Assembly (NCBI GenBank): GCA_048463395.1
Contig: DBFWPL010000021.1
Coordinates: 124,001-188,000, forward strand
From: JAGAJR01 sp048463395
Lineage (GTDB): Bacteria > Pseudomonadota > Alphaproteobacteria > RF32 > CAG-239
DNA length: 64,000 nucleotides
Direction: 5' to 3'
The notes beneath the pieces were generated by a model, which ran no database searches, had not been told where the DNA came from, and saw only the letters and a list, made by a program, of their open reading frames with translations. A program made the translations under genes and the position numbers. Positions within the stretch are counted from its first letter, which is position 1. The number at the start of each line of letters is the position of its first letter. Shown here piece after piece: positions 63,575-64,000 of this stretch.

Positions 63575-63603
63575 AACTAAAACAAAATTAAGGAGTTTGA
63601 AAA

Positions 63604-63882
63604 ATGATGACTGAACATAAAATAAAAAATAACTTTTTCTACCAATCCGACAACAAGTCTGTTGCCAAAGCCGTGCAACGGTCTTTAGGGATGCATTTGT
63701 TTCATATCCGACAGAAACGGAAACTAAATTCCTCTGTTATCTGTATGGACTTGCATATCAAGCAACGGGATTTGGACAATGTGGAAATCGGTCGGGAGGC
63801 CGTCAACTGGCCGCTCATTCAAAAACTGGCGGATTATTACGGACTTCATGTCTACGCCGGTTTCTTTATCAAACCGGAATAA
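63604..63882 (+). CDS. Small XRE-like helix-turn-helix protein
   Basis: A 92-residue protein with an XRE-type fold in LFHIRQKRKLNSSVICMDLH and a closing WPLIQKLADYYGLHV. A strong AAGGAG site lies 8 nt upstream. Its likely role is DNA binding at its own control region, which holds inverted repeats, but this is inference. No toxin partner is seen in the window. Confidence 0.7.
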   Translation: MMTEHKIKNNFFYQSDNKSVAKAVQRSLGMHLFHIRQKRKLNSSVICMDLHIKQRDLDNVEIGREAVNWPLIQKLADYYGLHVYAGFFIKPE

Positions 63883-63886
63883 AATA

Positions 63887-63911
63887 AAGCCCCTCAAACG
63901 AGGGGCTTAAA
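63887..63911. terminator. Terminator at the end of the XRE-like gene
   Basis: Arms AAGCCCCTC / GAGGGGCTT with a 4 nt loop, shared with the converging partial gene, whose T-run is CTTTATTTT. Confidence 0.7.
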
Positions 63912-64000
63912 TTATTCTTCATATCCGGTCAGATGCGTTTTATTTTGCTGATAAAGCTCAAAAGCGTCCTGAATAGTCTTTCTGGCTTCATCAGGTCCGA
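63912..64000 (-). CDS. Partial CDS running off the window end
   Basis: The last 29 codons of a minus-strand gene end in TAA at 63912-63914 and read …DAFELYQQNKTHLTGYEE. It is cut by the window edge, so no function can be given. Confidence 0.5.
   Translation of the reverse strand, partial: GPDEARKTIQDAFELYQQNKTHLTGYEE

Noticed and set aside
63270..63600. tRNA or known ribozyme between pgpA and the XRE-like gene
   Set aside because: No T-loop consensus, CCA-type acceptor stem or hammerhead/twister core could be matched.

Overview
The window looks like chromosome from a host-associated, largely anaerobic alphaproteobacterium with about 42% G+C. The alphaproteobacterial signal is the gene order dusB–trkA–(HAD)–hfq–hflX, the tpiA–secG–pyrG–kdsA block divergent from ppiD, and a DUF6898-type small protein. 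The anaerobic signal is a flavodiiron protein (FprA), a PerR/Fur regulator, rubrerythrin and bifunctional AdhE. KdsA, PagP, a beta-barrel porin-like protein and a giant autotransporter indicate a Gram-negative outer membrane. I saw no rRNA, tRNA, CRISPR array, insertion sequence or prophage.

Layout. 1-9.3 kb (minus): one long gene string with a 1334-residue membrane-anchored coiled-coil protein, a small unknown protein, dusB, trkA, a HAD phosphatase, hfq and a frameshifted hflX. 9.4-18.1 kb (minus): a GNAT/DUF6898 pair, parC, recO, kdsA, pagP, pyrG, secG and tpiA. 18.3-25.2 kb: ppiD, small unknown genes, a SulP transporter with two unknown genes downstream, and a MATE exporter. 25.2-27.7 kb: the oxygen-defence cluster fprA <-> perR-rbr with a Fur/PerR box between the divergent genes, then a cold-shock gene. 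27.9-31.8 kb: a Cys/Lys-rich secreted protein, an archaeal/eukaryal-type proS, an EF-hand protein and an EamA transporter. 31.9-41.8 kb: anmK, a beta-solenoid-like protein, a three-gene plus-strand group (ParB-like, CgeB-like glycosyltransferase, HD hydrolase), a YegD-like Hsp70, and a tight minus-strand operon (HAD phosphatase, glycerol-1-phosphate dehydrogenase, cytidylyltransferase, hexapeptide acyltransferase) that may make a nucleotide-activated glycerol for a surface polymer. 42-44.7 kb: a CNNM/CorC protein followed by a Type II restriction-modification pair resembling HinP1I/HhaI (GCGC). 45-49.8 kb: an outer-membrane protein, Hsp20, a large unknown membrane protein and a DUF2157/GDYXXLXY pair. 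50-57.7 kb: a 2564-residue autotransporter. 57.8-64 kb: a histidine phosphatase overlapping a second MATE gene, adhE, pgpA, a structured non-coding stretch and a small XRE-like gene.

Most notable points: no GCGC tetranucleotide was found by eye in the whole 64 kb, which fits the predicted specificity of the restriction system; the autotransporter has an ankyrin-like N-terminus; the coiled-coil protein resembles polar-growth organisers; the possible glycerol-1-phosphate pathway is an unusual gene set; and the pgpA-XRE intergenic region may encode a structured RNA. Function assignments come from recognising motifs by eye, without database searches.
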